From: JAYUDN01 sp043739785
GTDB lineage: Bacteria > Patescibacteriota > Gracilibacteria > BD1-5 > UBA2023
Assembly (NCBI GenBank): GCA_043739785.1
Contig: JAYUDN010000002.1
Coordinates: 1 to 64,000, forward strand
Reading direction: 5' to 3'
DNA: 64,000 bases
Numbering within the stretch: the first letter of the stretch is position 1; every line of letters begins with the position of its first letter. Under the pieces are notes generated by a model. That model saw nothing but the letters and a program-made list of their open reading frames with translations. It was not told where the DNA came from and did not search any database. A program made the position numbers and the translations under genes. Positions 48,561 through 60,008 of the stretch are shown in pieces.

Positions 48561-49127
48561 ATGACACTTTTCTCGCTCCTTCTCATCTCAATCTCCCTCT
48601 CCATGGATGCCTTTGCGGTCTCAGTCTCTGCAGGATGTACCTTTCGGAAGGTTGTATTTCGACAGGCTTTTCTCCTTGCACTTACTTTTGGAGTGTTTCA
48701 AGCTATGATGCCACTGATAGGTTGGTTCGCTGGATCCGCTGTCCATGACATCATCGAGGTATGGAGTAGCTGGATTGCCTTTATCTTGCTTGGAGGTATC
48801 GGAATCAATATGATTCGAGAAGCTCTCTCAGATGAAGAAGAGGGAAAGCGGGATTATCTTTCATTCATGGCGCTACTAACCCTTTGAGTAGCGACGAGTA
48901 TCGATGCTTTAGCAGTTGGCGTTTCCTTTGCTCTCCTCCCAGTCGATATCATCTTCGCCATTACTATTATCGGGCTCGTTACCTTTCCCCTCTGCCTTGC
49001 CTGAGTATATATCGGAGCACGGTTCGGACATATTTTCGAGAAGAAGGCAGAAATAGTAGGAGGGATTATTCTTATCGTGATGGGAATGAAGATTATCGGA
49101 GAGCATTTATTTGCCCCATTCGTGTAA
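48561..49127 (+). CDS. mntP: Manganese efflux pump MntP
   Basis: A 188-residue, six-span MntP (DUF204) protein. Both repeat halves carry the metal-binding acidic motif: ISISLSMDAFAVSVSAG and GVATSIDALAVGVSFAL, each with an Asp in the span. It should export Mn2+. The middle loop is short and acidic (REALSDEEEGKRDYL). Start ATG 48561 is used because a TTG at 48537 lies inside the upstream gene. Three TGA-Gly codons. Confidence 0.9.
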
Positions 49128-49287
49128 ATCCGCAAGAAATAGAGGAAATATTATTGACATTTATATTTATCTTATTTAGAGTAATAAGTAAATGTAGTCA
49201 ATGAAGAGAGTTTGTTAATACATAGCATTTCTATTTTGAATTTTTCCGATTTAAAATATAGTCAATTCATCATCTTATTTTTTCCCC
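49128..49287. promoter_or_regulatory. Intergenic region with a possible pepN promoter
   Basis: TTGACA at 49154 is followed after 17 bases by TAGAGT; a second pair, TTGAAT at about 49236 then TATAGT, is closer to the pepN start. No terminator for mntP is clear. Confidence 0.35.
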
Positions 49288-51936
49288 ATGAGTACTTCCA
49301 AAGTTATTTACCTCAAGGATTATACTATCCCATCGTTCCTCGTCGAAAGTGTCTTTCTTGATTTTACACTCTTTGAAACTGAGACTATTGTGAAGAGTCG
49401 AGTCGAGTACTATAGAAACTCTAAATCTCAGGTTCCAAATATACTCGAACTCTCTGCTGAATCACTCGAACTTCTCAGTATTGTGATGGATGGAAGACTC
49501 CTCTCCGAAACCGAATACATACGCACTTCAGAAGGGCTCACACTCGAGAATCCTCCAGAGAAGTTCACGCTTGAGATACAGACGTTGATCCACCCGGAGA
49601 CCAATACTTCGCTTGAGGGGCTCTATGTCTCAGGAGGGAAGTACGCGACCCAGTGTGAGGCTCAGGGGTTTCGACGGATGACCTACTACTTAGATCGACC
49701 CGATGTGATGGCGAAATTCACGACTCGGATTACCGCAGATCGAGAGAAATACCCAGTACTGCTCTCAAATGGCAATCTTATCGACTCTTGAGCGGTAGGA
49801 GATTCAAGACACTTTGTAGTGTGGGAAGATCCATTTCGAAAGCCGGCGTATCTGTTCGCACTCGTAGCTGGAAATCTTGAATATATCGAAGATCACTTTA
49901 CGACGATGTCGGGCCGAGAAGTGACCCTGCGTATTTTTACAGAACACCATCATATCCCGAAATGCGGATTTGCTATGGAATCACTGAAGCGGGCGATGAA
50001 ATGGGACGAAGAGCGCTATGGACTCGAGTATGATCTCGATATTTTCATGATTGTAGCGGTCGATGATTTCAATTCTGGAGCCATGGAAAATAAAGGCCTC
50101 AATATCTTCAATGCGGCCCTTGTATTCGCGACTCCTGAGTCTGCTACGGATCGGGACTATATCTATATCGAACGAGTGATCGCTCATGAGTATTTTCATA
50201 ATTGGACGGGAGATCGAGTCACATGTCGAGACTGGTTCCAGCTTTCTCTCAAGGAAGGTCTTACGGTCTACCGAGATAGCGAGTTTACGGCCGATATGCA
50301 TTCTCGGAGTGTGAAACGTATCGAGGATGTCCGGTACCTCAGAGATAGTCAGTTTCGAGAAGATGCAAGCCCGATGGCGCATCCGATTCGACCAGCCTTT
50401 TTCGAAGAAATCCGGAATTTCTATACCGTGACGGTCTATGAAAAGGGGTCAGAAGTCGTGAGAATGTATGAAACCATCCTCGGACGTGATGGATTTCGAA
50501 AGGGGATGGATCTCTATTTCCAGAGGCATGATGGGCAGGCCGTGACAACCGAAGACTTTCTCGCCGCTATGGCCGATGCGAATGATACCAACCTTTCCCA
50601 GTTCGAGACGTGGTACAATCAAGCAGGAACCCCCGTCGTCGATGTGACTTCATCCTATGATCCTGAAAGTCAAACCTACACACTTCATCTCGTTCAATCG
50701 TGTCCTCCGACAGCCGAATGTCAGGAAAAGAAACCTTTTATCATCCCGATCAAAATGGGTCTTATTTCTCGAATGAATGGAAAAGATATAACTATCGATT
50801 CAAATACGATTCAGATTACGAACTGAAACTCATCCGCTTGAAAGAACTTCCTCCATGGGGATACAATTGTTCTCACTGAGAAAGAGCAATCTTTCACCTT
50901 TCATGGGATAAAAGAAGGAGTCCTTCCATCGCTCTTGCGGGAGTTCTCTGCGCCTGTTCGGCTGAATTATACGTATTCCCACGATGAGTATGCCTTTCTC
51001 ATGGCTCATGATAGCGATGATTTCAACCGATATGAAGCCTCTCAGAAATTCGCGAGTGAAATTCTTCTCTTGGCTCTTCGAAAGCACATACTTGAAATTC
51101 CCGAGAGCTTCTTCGAGGCCTTTGGGAGTATCCTCTCTAGTACTTCGCTTGATCCTTCTCTCAAGGCCGAAGCCCTGGCTCTTCCAGGCGAAGGATACCT
51201 CTTCTGACTCCTCGGTGACCATATCGATCCGGTAGAGATTCATACCCTTCGCGAGTCTTTTCTTATCGCTCTTTCAGAAAGATTTTACAAGCAGTTCCAA
51301 ACATTGTACACAAACCTGAACGTCAGCCGTCCCTACCAGGTACTAGCTCGTGATATCGGGGAGAGAAAGCTCAAGAATCTCTGCCTCCATTATCTTTCCT
51401 ATGGGAATGTGGACATCGTCTATGACCAATTTGTCTCGAGTAACAATATGACCGATACTTTTGCAGCACTTTCTCTTCTTTCAAACCTCGATATTCCTCA
51501 GAGACAGCAGGCTCTCGATGCCTTTCTCGAGACCTGGAAAGATGATGCCAATGTCATGAATAAATGGTTCTCGGTGCAAGCAACTTCTTCACTTCCTTCG
51601 ACACTTGAAGCTCTGAAGGAGCTCAAAAACCACCCGTGTTTTGATATGAAAAATCCGAACAAAGTGCGTGCACTCTACTATGGATTCGCTATGAGTAACC
51701 CCGTTTGTTTTCATGCGGTGGATGGAAGTGGATATCGGTTGGTGGCAGATGGGGTACTTGAAATGGATACCTTTAACTCGCAGGTCGCCGGTCGACTCGC
51801 GAAGGCACTCGTAAACTGGAAACTCCTTGAACCAACTCGGTGAGCCCTGCTGCGCTCTGAACTCGAACGAATACTAGCGACAGAATGACTTTCTCCAGAT
51901 ACGAGTGAAGTGGTACGGAAGGCGCTGGAGTTGTAA
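49288..51936 (+). CDS. pepN: Aminopeptidase N (M1 metallopeptidase)
   Basis: An 882-residue zinc aminopeptidase. The substrate-binding GAMEN motif is NSGAMENKGLNIF and the zinc site is VIAHEYFHNWTGDRV with the third ligand Glu in LKEGLTVYRD. Length and the ERAP-like helical C-terminal domain match E. coli PepN. It removes N-terminal residues from peptides, useful for a scavenging organism. Only four TGA codons occur, so it falls into four long pieces under the standard code. Confidence 0.95.
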
Positions 51937-51988
51937 TCTCATCATGGGGTAGAGGAACATTGAATTTTTAAGAAAACTTACCGCCGAT

Positions 51989-53200
51989 ATGAAAACCATT
52001 ATTATCGACATCGCCCCTTCATCGACGCCTTCAGAAGAACTCGAGTATCGGATGCTTGAGCTGGAGTCCCTCGTATCGACGTATGGCGGAGCGACGATTG
52101 TGAAACGTGTACAAAAACGAGATACTCCGAACTATCGAACCTTTATCGGTAGTGGCAAGCTCGATGAACTTATCGCCCTCTGAGGTGAGCTTGGAGCCGA
52201 ACTCCTGATTGTCGGGAATATCCTCAAGCCTGCCCAAATCTGGAATATCAACGAGCATCTCAGGAAACAAAAATCAACCATGAAAGCCTGGGATCGAGTC
52301 GATCTGATTCTGAAAATATTTTCTCTCCACGCGGAGAGTCCAGAGTCTCGACTTCAGATCGAACTCGCGGCCATCAAACATATGGGACCGCGTATCTTCG
52401 GTATGGGAATGGAACTTTCTCGTCAGTGAGGTGGTTCGAAGAATGCCAAATGACAGGGAGAGACTAATACAGAGATTATGAAACGACACCTTCGAGAGAA
52501 AGAACTCTTTCTTCAGAAGAAGCTTGAGACCTATCAAAAAACTCGAACTCTCCACCGTGCTTCTCGCAAAAGAAAATGATTTCCAACCGTAGGAATTGTC
52601 GGATATACCAATGCTGGGAAATCGACCCTGATGAATATCTTGACGAAAAAATGAGTTCTTGCAGAAGACAAACTCTTTGTGACCCTCGGAACCCATGTAG
52701 GGAAAATTTGGATTGAGGGTTCTCTTTATACAAGAGAGAGTACAACGTGAGAAAACGAAGCTTGAAATCCAAGTAAAGAGACTCTAGAAAATGGAGGTGA
52801 AAATTTTCCAATAATTGCTTCCCCGAGAGAACCGTGAAAGGAAATCCTCATCAATGATACGATATGATTTATCCGGGATCTCCCCCCTGATCTTATCGTA
52901 GCCTTTCGATCTACCCTCGAGGATTCGATAGAGAGCGATCTTCTCCTTCATGTGATCGATGCTTCTGATCCTCGAATCGATGAGAAAATAGAACTCGTGA
53001 ACAGCATTCTTGATGAAATAGGCGCCGTCCAATCTCGTCAGTATGTCTTCAACAAGACAGATCTCATATCTCAGGAACAAATTGAACTCCTGAAAGTAAA
53101 ATTTGCATGATCTCATCCTATTTTTCTTTCTGCACAACAAAACACTTCCATCGATAGTCTCAAAATATACATCTCTCAGTTTTTCTCAGGCAATCGATAA
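51989..53200 (+). CDS. hflX: HflX-type GTPase with a switch-region insertion
   Basis: A 403-residue ribosome-associated GTPase that rescues or splits stalled 70S ribosomes. The N-terminal domain has FIGSGKLDELIAL and LLIVGNILKPAQIWN. The linker contains KGQGETNTE, equivalent to the usual RGPGETQLE, with its first Gly as TGA. The G domain has G1 VGYTNAGKST, G3 INDTIGFIRDLPPDL, and G4 VFNKTDL. Between G2 and G3 is a hydrophilic insert of about 35 residues (ESTTGENEAGNPSKETLE...), not seen in standard HflX. It converges with the pseudopilin gene, 3 bp apart. Confidence 0.9.
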
Positions 53201-53203
53201 TAG

Positions 53204-53809
53204 CTATGGTCCTGGAGCTAAATGGGTCACCTCAATCTTTCCGACCCTTTTGTCTACCGATATAATGCTTTTATATTCGAGATATCAAGCGGTGATTTGC
53301 ATTTGAGGAGTTTTATCTCTTGTCAAACCACCACCACTAAATGTCATACCGTCACTATCGATTCGGATCATCACCGTGGCTCCGAGCCCATTTTCAGCTG
53401 GTACAGATGATCATGTCCAAACAAGACTGACTATTTTATATTGGGGATCATTGTCAAAAAAAGGGAATCGAATGGATCCAGAAGAAAGCACTTCCGAGCT
53501 TCAAGAATAGTAGACCGTGGAAATACCACCAGTAATATTTTTATCAAAAGTAATCTCTATGTGATCCGTTATTTTTCAATCACGAAGGGGCATCTTTCCG
53601 AGAAATATATTCGAATTTTCTCACTGGAGGGTATCCGCGATAAGGTTGACAAGACGATCAGATTTTTGTTTGTTGGTTTGACTATTACTTGTAAAAAGAG
53701 TCGTCGCATAAAAAAAGAGTCCAATAAGTAGTACTACAATCATTATTTCGATCAATGTAAAGCCATTTTTATCTATTTTAAGAAGCGAGAGTTGAAATTT
53801 GCTGACCAT
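53204..53809 (-). CDS. Type IV pilin-like/pseudopilin protein
   Basis: A 201-residue prepilin. The cleavage and N-methylation motif is KNGFTLIEIMIVVLLIG (Gly before Phe, Glu at +5), at about residues 14-30, following a short basic leader. The exported part is beta-rich (VMIRIDSDGMTFSGGG). It is likely a minor pilin or pseudopilin of a type IV pilus or competence-like system used for attachment or DNA uptake. No pilus machinery genes are adjacent. Four TGA-Gly codons past residue 62. Confidence 0.75.
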
Positions 53810-53866
53810 AATCTATACTTTATACTGTTCATAGTATACTTTTTAAATCTCTATCTGCAATATTTT

Positions 53867-54568
53867 ATGAAAAAAATAATTTTCCTTGTTTTTCTCTTTT
53901 TTTCAGTTGCTTCTCTTTCCGCCGCTTCTTGAGATTCATGAGCCACAGTTCCCGCACCGATACCAGCCGTTCCTACAAATACTCCCATCGTTGATTCATG
54001 ACTCCATATTAAAGATATTATCTCGAAGGACTTGAGTTCTCTCAATCTTGTTTTCGGTGAAAAAGTGCAGGTTGATACGGTAAAAGTAAAAGTCGTAAAG
54101 CAATCAGATAACTCCTCTGTAGACGTAGGGGATATTACTGCAGAAAAGGATGCGAAGATGATCGATACGGTCAAAATATCATTCACGAGCGATCTGGAAG
54201 GAGGTACGAGCTACAAGCTTACGGTGATTTCGGCTACCTCTGAGTCATGAAAAAATATCAAGGAATGAGTGGATGCTATAAAGGAATTTGCCACGCCTAT
54301 AAAAGCTCCTGTTGCAGTGGCTCAAAATAAACCTACGGAATCTACGATGACACTCAATGCTCCTGACAATAAAAGTGCTGTACTTTCTACAGCAACTCCG
54401 ACTCCAACTCCAGTTCCCACTAAAACAGTTACTCCTCCAGTTACTCCTCCGGCCGTCGAAGTTCCGAAGGCTCCTTCGCTTCCAGTCACAGGAATGAATC
54501 CATTGTTCCTATTGATTATAGCGCTCCCCGTTGCTCTCCTTTTTTTAGTAAAACGCCGATCAGTATAA
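53867..54568 (+). CDS. Secreted surface protein with LPxTG-like C-terminal anchor
   Basis: A 233-residue protein with a signal peptide (KKIIFLVFLFFSVASLSAA), then a beta-rich domain (residues about 50-140). A Pro/Thr-rich stalk follows (TPTPTPVPTKTVTPP), and finally LPVTGMNP, a hydrophobic span (LFLLIIALPVALLFLV) and KRRSV. This is the order of a sortase-anchored protein (LPxTG-span-basic tail), although no sortase gene is in the window. It is likely exposed on the surface. It is followed by a strong terminator. Confidence 0.65.
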
Positions 54569-54609
54569 AATTATAAAATTGATTTTTCATCTTTAACAGA
54601 TATCCTAAG

Positions 54610-54635
54610 CTGAGTAATAACTACTCAGTTTTTTT
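54610..54635 (+). terminator. Terminator of the surface protein gene
   Basis: Stem CTGAGTA/TACTCAG with a 5-base loop, followed by TTTTTTT. Confidence 0.85.
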
Positions 54636-54668
54636 GAAAACTAAGAGCAACTCCACTCTATTATTTCT

Positions 54669-55886
54669 ATGAAAAAACCAATCGATTTCACTCTTCTTTT
54701 CATCGTCCTCGGGATGCTCGTATTCGGATTTATGATGATTAGTTCAGTGAGTGTCTATCCCTCATATAAGGTCACCAACTACCTCGTAAGTAAATGAATC
54801 ATAGCTGAAGCATATAACTACTTTTACTTTCTCCGAACGTTTAAGTATACATGTTTGGGACTGATTGTTCTTGCTTTTTTTATCAAGTTTCCCTATCACC
54901 TTCTCGAAAAATATGCCAATCAGATTCTCGGATTCTCCCTCCTCCTCCTCGCATCCGTTCTTGTGATTGGAGTAGAGCTCAATGGTGCGAAGTGATGGAT
55001 CAATATTCCAGGAATTTCGTTCTCCCTCCAACCCGTAGAGTTTGCTAAAATCGGTCTTATTATCTTCCTCGCCGCGTATCTCAAAAAATTTCGTTACAAG
55101 ATACAAGAGTTCCAAGCAGGATTCCTAAAATTCTGTATTTATCCATGAATCGTACTCGCCTTGCTTGCCTTACAACCTGACTTTGGATCTATCCTTATTA
55201 TTGCTCCAGTGATCATTGCCCTCTATTTCGTAGGTGGGGGAAACATGCAGTATATAGTTGTTTCTATTGTTATTGCGACCATCGGTGCAGGTGCTATCTA
55301 CGGGCTCGGGAAAATCTGAGATAGTAAACTGAGTTATATCTCTGGACGTATCGATAACTTTCTCCGATCGAGCCATGAAATCATAGAAAAATGAAATCCG
55401 GATGGGAAGGACTATCAGATAAAACAGGGTCTTATTGCCATAGGAAGTGGTGGATTTGGTGGGCTCGGCTTTGGGAATTCGATCCAAAAATTCTGATACC
55501 TTCCTGAAGTCCAGGGGGATTTTATTTTTTCAGTTATCGTAGAGGAACTTGGATTTCTGTGAGGATTTGTGCTCGTCTGTTGCTACTTGGTACTTGTATT
55601 CCGTATCTTTATCATTGCTCGAAATACGAAGGATCTCTTTGCCAAAAATCTTGCCTTTTGAATCGGGAGTTTGCTCATGGTACAGACCTTTATCAATCTC
55701 GGGGTGAACCTCAATATTATCCCACTTACGGGAGTTACCCTTCCGCTTATCAGCTACGGGGGATCTTCCTTGATTTCATTTATGATTGCCTTTGGAATCG
55801 TGCTCAATATTTCTCGTTCGGTTGAAAAGACCGATATTTCACTCTATGAAACTTTTTCAGCAAAAAGAAAGGTGATGCGGATTTAA
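54669..55886 (+). CDS. FtsW/RodA-family peptidoglycan glycosyltransferase
   Basis: A 405-residue SEDS-family protein with about ten spans that polymerises lipid II with a class B PBP. Family landmarks are GVELNGAKGWINIPGISFSL, then QPVEFAKIGLIIFLA, ALLALQPDFGSILIIAPVI and the C-terminal LNIIPLTGVTLPLISYGGSS. The catalytic Asp is in LQPDFGS. Sequence alone does not separate FtsW from RodA here; no PBP gene is beside it. Eleven or so TGA codons occur, including Gly of NGAKGW. Confidence 0.9.
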
Positions 55887-55899
55887 AAAAATCTATATA

Positions 55900-56178
55900 T
55901 TATACATCTTGATGTTCCACGACATTGTTGAGATAGTTACCATTTTTATCAGCTTTTTGCCAACTGATAGCATTTACGGGACAGGCTGCAATAGAGTCAT
56001 CTACGTCTTGTCATTCGTAGGTTTCACAGACCTGAACCCGAGATAGACCCTGATCATCAAGTATAAAAACGTTTCCAGAAATAGCCGTACAGGCACTGCA
56101 TCCGATACAGGTCGAGTTGACGTGAGGTTTTCTCATTTTGTCTTTGAGCGAGTCGAGTTTGGATTGATCGATTGACAT
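55900..56178 (-). CDS. [4Fe-4S] ferredoxin
   Basis: A 92-residue ferredoxin with a single cluster: Cys ligands CIGCSAC (residues about 24-30) and a distant CPVNAIS. The loop GNVFILDDQGLSRV between them is typical of monocluster ferredoxins. It could supply electrons to radical SAM enzymes in this genome such as RlmN and HemW. One TGA-Gly codon (ETYEGQDVDD). Confidence 0.85.
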
Positions 56179-56252
56179 ACGGAAAATATTCTAAATAAAG
56201 TTTGCATATTCTATGCATTTCTCTAATATACGCAAGAAATTTATACACCACT

Positions 56253-57569
56253 ATGTCCCATTTTTTACGATGGTTTCGATTTGAAATCCTACTGAGAATC
56301 CTGATTATACTCCTTCCTTTTACGACGGTGCTCTCAGTTTTTACAAAGGAAAAACTATTCATTCCTGGAGTAACCTATTATAAAGAACTCCTCATCATCC
56401 TTCTCGGTATCTGGCTCTTCATCCTTCACAGAGAGAAGAAAGTAAAATTTCAGATAACGGGATTCGATATCTTGATCCTTCTCTACATACTCTACTTGGT
56501 CGGTGTAACTTTCTTTACCACTGGAATTTCTGGGATGCTTTATGGAGGCAGATATGACTTCGAATTCTTGATTTTATTCTTGATCGCACTCCATGGTTCG
56601 AAGTTTCTCGAGGAAAAGCTTTATTTTTACTTTAAGATATTTCTTATTTCAGGAGGGATTGCTCTCTTTCTCAGTATACTGGTGCGATTTGTCTTTACGG
56701 AAGACTCACTTCTTCTGCTAGGATTTTCAGGAAATCCTTCAGCTTGGCAGTTTGGTGGATCGGTCCCTATATTCCATGGAGTTGACGGTGCAAATGTTCG
56801 TCGATTTCAAGGGATATTTGATGGTCCAAACACGATGGGAGCGTTCCTCCTTCTCTATATCGGCTCACTGGCTTACTACTTTCGTTCCAAAAAAGACTGG
56901 TATTTTATCATCGGGATAATCATATTTGGATTTATCGGACTTATGACGCTGACTCAATCTAGAAGCGCCATGGTGGGTTTGGTTATTTCGATTTTAGCGG
57001 TATCTCTTTTCTCTCTAAGAACCCTGTGGAAATACTATCGTTGGCAAATGCTGACACTTGGAATCTGTTTTCTCTTGCTGATGGGAGCTTTTCTTGTCAA
57101 GTATGCATCCAGTAGTACGGTACTCCTTGAGCGAAGTGGTTCCTCAAAGGGACACTTCGAACGCATGATGACGTGAGTAGAACGATTTGAGTCAGCCCCT
57201 TTTGGTCAGTGACTCGGATCGTCCGGTCCAGCATATCGATATGTGCTTGATCTCGGGGGGCGAAGTCGAGAAGATGTAGAAACACTTGATAGATACTACA
57301 TCCCCGAGAGTTGGTATGTACAACAACTGGTAGAATGAGGTATTTTCGGTGCTGGCGTTTTTGCCTTCCTCTTCCTATTTCTCCTCATTTCGCTCTATCG
57401 ATCGAGTCCGATTTGGTTTGCTACCTTTCTGTCTCTCTGTATAATGAATTTCTTCCTCCATACGTTCGAGTCCTCGACGATTTCACTCCTCTTGTTTCTC
57501 TTTACTGGACTGACGCTTGGTACCCATCATTTTCGAGACTTCCTCAATCCCTATGCCCCCAAGAAATAA
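56253..57569 (+). CDS. O-antigen ligase/polymerase-like membrane protein
   Basis: A 438-residue protein with about ten to eleven spans and one large periplasmic loop, as in WaaL/Wzy proteins. The loop includes SVPIFHGVDGANVRRFQGIF, with the Arg residues and GPNTMGAFLLL that mark this family, followed by TLTQSRSAMVGLVISILAV and later a Tyr-rich loop (YYIPESWYVQQLVEGG). It likely transfers or polymerises a surface glycan. Start at 56253 (MSHFLRWF). Its end overlaps the glycosyltransferase start by 17 bases. Confidence 0.8.
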
Positions 57570-58698
57570 TATCATTCGAATTTTCTATGGTTCTCGACTC
57601 GTCAGAGAAAAGGGAGTAGATATTCTTATAGCTTCGATATTGGCAACACTTGAAGAGAAAGACTCTCCTTATTCTCTTCATTGGACAATAGCTTCGGATG
57701 GCCCCTTTCGAGGAAAGATTCTTGCTCTTGAGAAAATATATCCTGAAAGGGTGGTATATCTCGGAAGGCTTACTCCGAGAGAAATGGCGCTTGAGTTCAG
57801 AAAGGCTGATCTTTTTTTTATGCCATCGAGATTCCTCGAAACCTTCGGACTCACCGCCCTCGAGTCACTCGCCTCTGGAACGCCGGTCTGTGGTTTTCGA
57901 AAATGAGGACTCACTTCATTTATCCCTCTTGAACTTGCACTTGATCCAGATGAACCAGTCGCATCTTTGCTTGAGATACTATCAAAACTTTCAACTGGAA
58001 AACCCTCAGAACCGATATCGGTAAGTGACTATTCGAAAGCACTCTGGGAAAAGAAACTGATGCAGATTTTTCCAGTCAAGAAGAGCTCGATACTCCTCCT
58101 TCATGATTACCTCGAGAAGATCGGAGGTGCGGAGTACTATGTGAGTGATGTAGAAAAGAGTTTTACAGAACTCGGGTACGTAGTATGTCGATATGGATAT
58201 GAAGGGAGTACCACGACATGGAAACGAAGGTGGATGTTTGTGACTTCGATTTTTGCTTTTGGAAGGGGATTGGAACTTCGCAGAATTCTCGAAAATACCA
58301 AACCCCAGGTTATCTGGATGCACTCCATCCTCAGATACATCTGATACTGGTGAGTATGAGAAGTGAGTCGATACGTTAGAAAGTATCCAGAAACCCAGGT
58401 GTTTCTCTCGCATCATGATGTCGGACTTATCGCTCCCTTCCCACAGGATATAATGAATGAATCTCAAATCCCCACCAATCCAACTCTTCAAAAATTTATT
58501 TTCGGACTTTCACCTACTCGCACAATAACTGCTTCTTGTAAGTGGCTGTACATTTCCTGTTTACGAAGCGCATTTCCGAAAAATATGACCCATATTATAT
58601 TTTCTCCATTTCTCGAGAAGCATATTCAGTCTCATTTTGAAGGGGCTCAAGTGATAGTATTTCCTCATTCCTATGATGAGACTATTTTTCATCCTTAG
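57553..58698 (+). CDS. GT-B glycosyltransferase with domains in reversed order
   Basis: A 381-residue protein. Residues about 5-140 are a Glycos_transf_1-type nucleotide-sugar-binding domain (FYGSRLVREKGVDILIASIL; RVVYLGRLTPREMALEFRKA; LETFGLTALESLASGTPVCG), which is normally C-terminal. Residues about 170-381 look like a GT4 N-terminal acceptor domain (ILLLHDYLEKIGGAEYYVSD; QVIWMHSILRYIG; VFLSHHDVGLIAP), ending at VFPHSYDETIFHP, the point where the donor domain usually begins. So the order is permuted, or two truncated enzymes are fused. It probably acts on the surface glycan with the upstream ligase. The stop overlaps that of dus. Confidence 0.75.
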
Positions 58699-59798
58699 TC
58701 GATTCCACAATTCCAGACGACCATCTGAGATTCTGGATTCAGGGATTGGAGTTTGCTATTGAGGAGTTCTTTGTGTTCTATTCGTATCGTTTCGAGAATA
58801 CGTTCTATATCTGTTGTGGATTCGACATGAACGAGTTGGCTCCGGTACTCCTTGACACCAGGGAATCCATGAAGGTACTGTACGAGGTGCTTACGAGCCT
58901 CCATCATTCCTTTTCTCTCTTTCCACTTCCAGAGGAGTTCTCCGTGGAGCTTCATCGTATCGAGTATTTCTTGAAGCGTAGGTTCATAATTTCCTGGGAG
59001 AAAACACCAAGGATTCCCGAAAGCCGCCCGCCCGATCATAAATCCATCGAGGTTTTCTAGTTTTCAGGTTTTCGAGTTTTCAGTTGATTTTTCTTGTCAT
59101 TCAGATTCTAATTTCTTAGCTCATAGTTGAAAACCTTCAGGTATGCGGATTTTCCGGAGTCAGTCCTCATAACTCGCCACATCCCCATTGCCTATAACGG
59201 GAATAGAGAGGTGTTGCTTGAGTTCATAGATTCCTGTAAAATCAGCCTTTCCCGTAAAGGCTTGTTTGTAGGTTCTTCCATGGACCGTGATCAGGTTGGC
59301 TCCTGCATTTTCGAGACCCTTGCAGAATTCGATGAGGAGGCTATGATTTTCCCAGCCCAGTCGAGTTTTAACGGAAATAGGGATTTTCACGGCTTTTGAC
59401 ATTTCCTCGACGATCTGGAATGCGGTATCACGATTGATCATGAGACTTGATCCATGACCGCTTTTCACTACTTTTTTGGCGGGACATCCCATATTGATAT
59501 CGATGCCGGTGATGCCATATCCTTCGATAATCTTTGCTGCTTCGGCAAATTTGGCCGGATCTTTTCCGAATATCTGGATAATGAGTGGATATTCTGAAAC
59601 TTCATGAGTGAGGGCTTTTCTTTGTAAGTCTTTCGAATGCACGAGCCCATCTGCTGAGTAAAACTCACTAAAAACGACGGTTTCTGGGGCGATTTTTTTG
59701 ATGACCTGTCGAAAGGGGCTATCCGAATATCCGTCCATAGGGGCAAGTGCCGATATAGGTCACTGAGATGCGAGTTCCTTCCAGAAATTTTTGTGCAT
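58695..59798 (-). CDS. dus: tRNA-dihydrouridine synthase with repeat-derived insertion
   Basis: A 367-residue FMN enzyme reducing uridines in tRNA. Landmarks are ALAPMDGYSDSPFRQVI, IDINMGCPAKKVVKSGHGSS (catalytic Cys), KTRLGWENHS, LITVHGRTYKQAFTGKADF and VIGNGDVASYED, then MIGRAAFGNPW. Between the last two lies an insert of about 40 residues (ending KSTENSKTGKLENLDG). It is encoded by CTAGTTTTCAGGTTTTCGAG-type repeats and contains four TGA-Gly codons; normally about 15 residues separate them. The frame is intact, so the enzyme may tolerate it. Confidence 0.85.
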
Positions 59799-60008
59799 GG
59801 TGTTCGTTTTGGTAAGAGGTAAGTCAGAGTGATTATAGAATATGATGAAAAAACTACATCTCATCCTTCCTTCTTCTGTGTTCAGTCCTTTTTGGGTTAT
59901 ATTTTCTAGCAGTGTATAGTATTTTTCTATCTGTCAATGCTAATTATTGGCTTTTTCCTCGGACTTCTGCTATCCTGAATATATACCAAATACAAATAAA
60001 CTATTTCT
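59799..60008. other. Intergenic region, divergent promoters expected
   Basis: About 210 bases between dus (minus) and the 157-residue gene (plus). A 26-codon frame from 59844 is not supported. No RNA or strong hairpin is seen. Confidence 0.4.
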
